DNA of 60,766 nt, from NCBI GenBank assembly GCA_021647365.1, contig JAKIUW010000021.1:1-60766 (forward strand), written 5' to 3'. The DNA comes from Cocleimonas sp. (GTDB taxonomy: Bacteria; Pseudomonadota; Gammaproteobacteria; Thiotrichales; Thiotrichaceae). A program made the translations under genes and the position numbers. The notes below the pieces were generated by a model. That model was not told where the DNA came from, made no database searches, and worked only from the letters and a program-made list of their open reading frames with translations. This document shows, piece by piece, positions 57,476-60,766 of this stretch. Position 1 is the stretch's first letter. Each line of letters begins with the position of its first letter.

Positions 57476-58744
57476 TCAAAAAACAGATAATTCACTAAAG
57501 GGAATAAATTCAATCATCTCTTCTAGTTGGATCGTTGTATCAGCAGGAATAATCGCCAATCCATTTGCCCAGCTGGTCGACGTGAGCACGCCAGAACCTT
57601 GATGAGGAAAAAGCTGGATTGCTCCATTTTCTATTCTTGCCCTTACATATTCATGGCGCTTGCCTGCTTTTGCCCATTCAAACGCAGCAGGCACCATAAA
57701 GCTATTGGCTTTAGTTTCACTTGCCCCTTGTTTTTGCAAAATAAAGGGGCGCGCAAATATACAAAATGTTGCGAAGACGGATACAGGATTACCGGGCATT
57801 CCTAAAAAGGGTGTATCGCCCACTTTTCCAAATGCGAGCGGCTTCCCAGGCTTTATATTAATACGCCACATATCTAGCTGACCGATTTCTTCTAGCGCGA
57901 TGCGAATATAATCTTCTTCACCTACCGATACGCCTCCGCTGGTCACGACTAAATCAGACTGTTCGGCGGCTTTTAACATCGCGGCTTTCGTGGCCTCCAA
58001 GGTATCTTCTACTGTGCCTAGGTCGATTATTTCGCAGTTTAAGTTTTCGAGTAAGCCGCGCATGGTGTGACGGTTTGAATTGTATATTTGCCCTGCTTCT
58101 AACGTTTCGCCCGGCTCGCGTAGCTCGTCACCTGTGAAAAATATACCGACCCGCAAACGCTTGTAAACAGTAATTTCACCTATGCCTACCGAGGCAGCTA
58201 AACCTATACCTTGTGGTTTAAGTTTTATCCCTGCTTTGAGGATGGCACCACCTGTACGAATGTCTTCACCTGCATTACGAATATTTTTTCCTGCTGGAAC
58301 TGGTCCTGTAATTTTTACAGCGCTGTCTACTCCCTCACCTACAACTGTACAAACTTCCTGCATCACCACAGCATCAGCCCCCGCTGGAATAGGCGCACCC
58401 GTAAATATTCTTGCGACAGTGCCTGCTTTTAATTCCGAACCCATAACACCTGCAGGGATGCGTTGACTAATAGGGAGAAGTTTCTCGCTTGAACCAACCA
58501 AGTCAGTACTGCGCACGGCATAACCATCCATTGAGCTATTGTTATGCGGAGGAACATCAATAGTTGATGATAAATCTTCTGCCAAAATGCGTCCTTGCGC
58601 TTCAATCAATGATAGCTTTTCTGTTTCGGTAATAGGATTAGCATTACCTAATAAAAGCGCCAAAGCCTCATCGATAGGCATTAGTTTTTGACCATTATCA
58701 CAGCCCCTTTCGTAACCAATATCGTCACAACCGCAAGCACTCAT
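57476..58744 (-). CDS. moeA: Molybdopterin molybdenumtransferase
   Basis: MoeA inserts molybdate into adenylylated molybdopterin. The 422-residue protein has VPPHNNSSMDGYAVRS, RIFTGAPIPAGADAVVMQE, AGKNIRNAGEDI, VGIFFTGDEL, VVTSGGVSVGEEDYI and FLGMPGNPVSVFATF. The N-terminal 20 residues are cysteine-rich (ACGCDDIGYERGC), which is not part of the catalytic core. It follows moaB by one base. Confidence 0.95.
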   Translation of the reverse strand: MSACGCDDIGYERGCDNGQKLMPIDEALALLLGNANPITETEKLSLIEAQGRILAEDLSSTIDVPPHNNSSMDGYAVRSTDLVGSSEKLLPISQRIPAGVMGSELKAGTVARIFTGAPIPAGADAVVMQEVCTVVGEGVDSAVKITGPVPAGKNIRNAGEDIRTGGAILKAGIKLKPQGIGLAASVGIGEITVYKRLRVGIFFTGDELREPGETLEAGQIYNSNRHTMRGLLENLNCEIIDLGTVEDTLEATKAAMLKAAEQSDLVVTSGGVSVGEEDYIRIALEEIGQLDMWRINIKPGKPLAFGKVGDTPFLGMPGNPVSVFATFCIFARPFILQKQGASETKANSFMVPAAFEWAKAGKRHEYVRARIENGAIQLFPHQGSGVLTSTSWANGLAIIPADTTIQLEEMIEFIPFSELSVF

Positions 58745-58745
58745 A

Positions 58746-59276
58746 TTATTTCTCCATGAACCTTGGCATCATCTCCACTAAGTTACACGGCTTAACACGC
58801 GAATCTAGCTGATGGACAATTATCCCATCCCAACCATCCTTACAAGCCCCTGGCGAGCCAGGCAATGAAAAGATAACCGTACCATTGGCAAGCCCCGCAA
58901 TAGCGCGCGATTGTATGGTTGAGGTTTTAATTAGATCGTAAGAAATCTTACGGAAGATTTCACCAAAACCTTCAATTTCTTTATCGTATAAAATTTTCAT
59001 CGCTTCGGGCGTAACGTCTCTGCCCGTCAAGCCTGTACCACCTGTGGTGATAACGGCATGAACGTCAGGGTCAGCAACCCACTGTGAAACTACCGCACGC
59101 ATTTGGTAGATATCATCGACAACGATTTTCTTTTCCACCAGATTATGACCCGCATCAATTAACCTATCGGCTAAAATCTTTCCCGACTTATCATCAGCGT
59201 CAGTGCGCGAATCAGACACCGTCATAACGGCAATATTAAGCGGGATGAATGCTGCTTTTGTTGAAGTGTGTCCCAT
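58746..59276 (-). CDS. moaB: Molybdenum cofactor protein MoaB (MogA-like)
   Basis: The 176-residue MoaB/MogA fold protein has NIAVMTVSDSRTDADDKSGK, AVITTGGTGLTGRDVTPEAM, the RAIAGLANGTVIFSLPGSPGA block and a C-terminal helix. MogA adenylylates molybdopterin; MoaB's exact activity in bacteria is less clear. Being adjacent to moeA (one base) supports the cofactor role. Confidence 0.93.
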   Translation of the reverse strand: MGHTSTKAAFIPLNIAVMTVSDSRTDADDKSGKILADRLIDAGHNLVEKKIVVDDIYQMRAVVSQWVADPDVHAVITTGGTGLTGRDVTPEAMKILYDKEIEGFGEIFRKISYDLIKTSTIQSRAIAGLANGTVIFSLPGSPGACKDGWDGIIVHQLDSRVKPCNLVEMMPRFMEK

Positions 59277-59428
59277 GATAAGTCCTTATTGAATAATACT
59301 GATAATAAGCGCCTAGAATGACAGTGCCAATGATACTAATCAATAGCTATAAGCTGATCATTTAAACCTAAAAGGGTGCTTTTAATCATTTTTTCAAATA
59401 AGAAAAACGAATATTATACTAACTCAGA

Positions 59429-59465
59429 AACAACAAAGGAAACCCAGAAGGTTTCCTTTGTTGTT
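59429..59465. terminator. Hairpin downstream of tRNA-Arg
   Basis: Perfect 16-bp stem AACAACAAAGGAAACC/GGTTTCCTTTGTTGTT with a 5-base loop, after the tRNA on minus. Confidence 0.8.
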
Positions 59466-59473
59466 GAGTAATA

Positions 59474-59550
59474 TGGCGCGCTGGGGAGGATTCGAACCCC
59501 CGACCCCCTGGTTCGTAGCCAGGTACTCTATCCAACTGAGCTACCAGCGC
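59474..59550 (-). tRNA. tRNA-Arg (anticodon ACG), CCA encoded
   Basis: On minus the sequence reads GCGCTGGTAGCTCAGTTGG at the 5' end, anticodon stem-loop CTGGCTACGAACCAG with ACG, T-arm GGGGGTTCGAATCCTCC, and acceptor CCAGCGC pairing with GCGCTGG, then G and encoded CCA. All arms pair. ACG is normally edited to ICG and reads CGU, CGC and CGA. Confidence 0.95.
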
Positions 59551-60288
59551 GTAGGTCTTGTAAAACAAGGAGGCGTATTTTGCTTATTTAAAAGTAACAA
59601 GTCAAGGGAATTGCTTGCTTTGAATGACTTTTCATCCTTTTCGCTTTGCTCCAGCTCAAACTCTCTTTTCGAGTTCTAAACTCTCTAATTCTATTGAGTA
59701 CGATACAAGTTCTCAATAGAAACAATATGGCGGAGAAGGAGAGATAATCTACCAAAATAGACAAATCCTTCTATACCATCACTTATAAGCTTTTATCTAT
59801 CGTGTAACGATTAATAAAATAGTCGTTTTGTAGCCCACTGTGTTACACACTTTGTGCTACAAACTAACGAGGCAGAATTGTACACGTCATCTAAAATAAA
59901 CTAAACCTCTTTTTCCTATTTGTATCGCAATCTTTGCACCATACATCCAAACTCCCAAATCCTACGCCACAAGAAATAATACATCCACAATCATCAACTT
60001 TTCCCCTAAGCACTGTCAATTCTAAAAACACATGACAGTCTTGAAAAGTGGTGTATTTGATGTTTGATTCAGTCTATATGGATTATTCCCTGCACGTTAC
60101 CCATCAACATTTCCCACAGAATCAATTGTTATAAATACAAGTAGATATAGAAATTAGAGTCTCCTAAAAAAACTCTCTATATCTTCTTGCAGGTGGGTTA
60201 GCTTCAAAGGGTTTTTATTGTGATTAATTTACACCCTATCATTCACTGGCTCACCTGCACCCTATTTAATAACAATGGATAACCAATA
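59551..60288. other. Gene-poor accessory region after tRNA-Arg
   Basis: No supported gene lies in these 738 bases. They include an inverted repeat TTCTATTGAG/CTCAATAGAA (59689-59698/59712-59721) and TGGCGGAGAAGGAG at 59728-59741, which looks like the 3' end of a tRNA-Ser acceptor (reverse strand) and could be an attachment-site remnant. The region is AT-rich and unlike the preceding housekeeping genes. Confidence 0.5.
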
Positions 60289-60645
60289 ATGAAAAATGAA
60301 CCATCAGAAATTACAGAAGCTAGAAAACAGGATGCAAAAAATGCATTATTAAATTCTGTCATTACAGAAGAAATTGAAAAACTAGAAGCTCAAATGATTC
60401 CAACATCAAAACAAATTGCTGAACGACATACACGTTCAGCATCTGTATATCAGCTAGTAAATAAACCTATAAAAAGTCTTCTTTCATTATTAGAAAAAAA
60501 TAGCAGAATGCTCGCATCTAAAGGATATTCAGATGATCTGAATTTGATCAACTCCCAAATCATGATTACATCAGCATTAGTTTTAAAAGCTCAAAAATCA
60601 AGCCACCATCTTTATGAAATAGAAGGATTCAAAGATGATTGTTAA
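60289..60645 (+). CDS. Hypothetical helical protein, unknown
   Basis: I do not recognise this 118-residue protein. It is Lys/Glu/Ser-rich and likely all helical: ITEARKQDAKNALLNSVITE and KPIKSLLSLLEKNSRMLASK. Its codons are AT-rich compared with the housekeeping genes. It stands alone between a gene-poor region and an insertion-sequence end, as cargo or remnant genes of islands often do. Confidence 0.5.
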   Translation: MKNEPSEITEARKQDAKNALLNSVITEEIEKLEAQMIPTSKQIAERHTRSASVYQLVNKPIKSLLSLLEKNSRMLASKGYSDDLNLINSQIMITSALVLKAQKSSHHLYEIEGFKDDC

Positions 60646-60649
60646 TAAG

Positions 60650-60766
60650 CATGCAAAACTGACCCACTTTAGGGGTTAATTGGCATCGAAAATTGACCCA
60701 CCTATTTGTAGTTTAATACCAAGTTTTTAGCTTGGGGAATTTAATAGGTGATATTAATGGAAACAG
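60650..60766 (+). mobile_element. Probable left end of an IS21-family element (cut by the window)
   Basis: Two direct repeats, AAAACTGACCCAC (60656-60668) and AAAATTGACCCAC (60689-60701), resemble the multiple terminal repeats of IS21-type elements. An AGGTG site and ATG at 60757-60759 (then GAA ACA) would start the first transposase gene, of which only three codons are in view. The exact outer boundary cannot be fixed. Confidence 0.5.

Overview
The window looks like the chromosome of an aerobic gammaproteobacterium of moderate-to-low GC. The evidence is gene content and order: a hisB-H-A-F-E block running into tatABC, a surE-pcm-NlpD-like block, divergent ispB / rpmA-obgE-proB, gshB with a YhfA-type OsmC gene, the arsC(YfgD)-wrbA-DUF2069 trio, oxygen-dependent hemF, and an rpsB-tsf / map divergence. 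A periplasmic DsrE-like protein and a TlpA-type thioredoxin hint weakly at a sulfur-metabolising lineage; the genus cannot be named from the sequence. There is no rRNA, prophage or CRISPR array; one tRNA-Arg(ACG) lies near the right end.

Layout. 0.3-7 kb: avtA, a TerB/DUF533 protein, DsrE-like protein, a Tes/Mss-like radical SAM gene coupled to an Lgt-like membrane protein and a small membrane protein, then a 2-oxoglutarate/Fe(II) dioxygenase with a LysE-type exporter. 7-12.3 kb: tatCBA and the his genes (minus strand). 12.4-14.4 kb: redox and thiol genes. 14.5-23.2 kb: ten co-directional, mostly overlapping genes (ferritin-like PF10118 protein, IorA- and IorB-like 2-oxoacid oxidoreductase, AmrS-type radical SAM enzyme, Cys/Met PLP enzyme, fatty-acid desaturase, two tiny membrane proteins, a second Lgt-like protein, a left-handed beta-helix protein). 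This is the best candidate for an undescribed pathway. 23.4-31.9 kb: surE/pcm region, DUF1287 lipoprotein, tcdA, a ParC-like orphan, TSUP permease, hemF and a DUF3149 microprotein. 32-34.7 kb: S8 protease, anti-sigma and ECF sigma. 34.7-42.1 kb: a candidate structured RNA, gshB, osmC, NlpC/P60, ispB, rpmA (rplU absent), obgE, proB and an SDR gene. 42.2-42.8 kb: IS110-family remnant. 42.8-59.6 kb: tsf, rpsB with a fused C-terminal domain, map, a degenerate DEAD-box protein, a TPR protein with no canonical start, nadA, polA, ftsH, rlmE, yhbY, a CDGSH protein, moeA, moaB and tRNA-Arg. After 59.6 kb the sequence turns AT-rich and accessory and ends in what looks like an IS21-family left end.

The unifying oddity is a dispersed repeat of about 25 bp: AGCACACCCCCC followed by YASTTTTACATGATG. 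I count about 24 units in 60 kb. Most are single and intergenic, four sets form inverted pairs, and two sit in frame inside the IorA-like gene. One copy appears to be split at a CT dinucleotide by the IS110-family remnant. That matches the known habit of IS110-type elements such as IS621 of inserting into REP repeats. The family is REP/BIME-like in layout, but no RAYT transposase is visible here.
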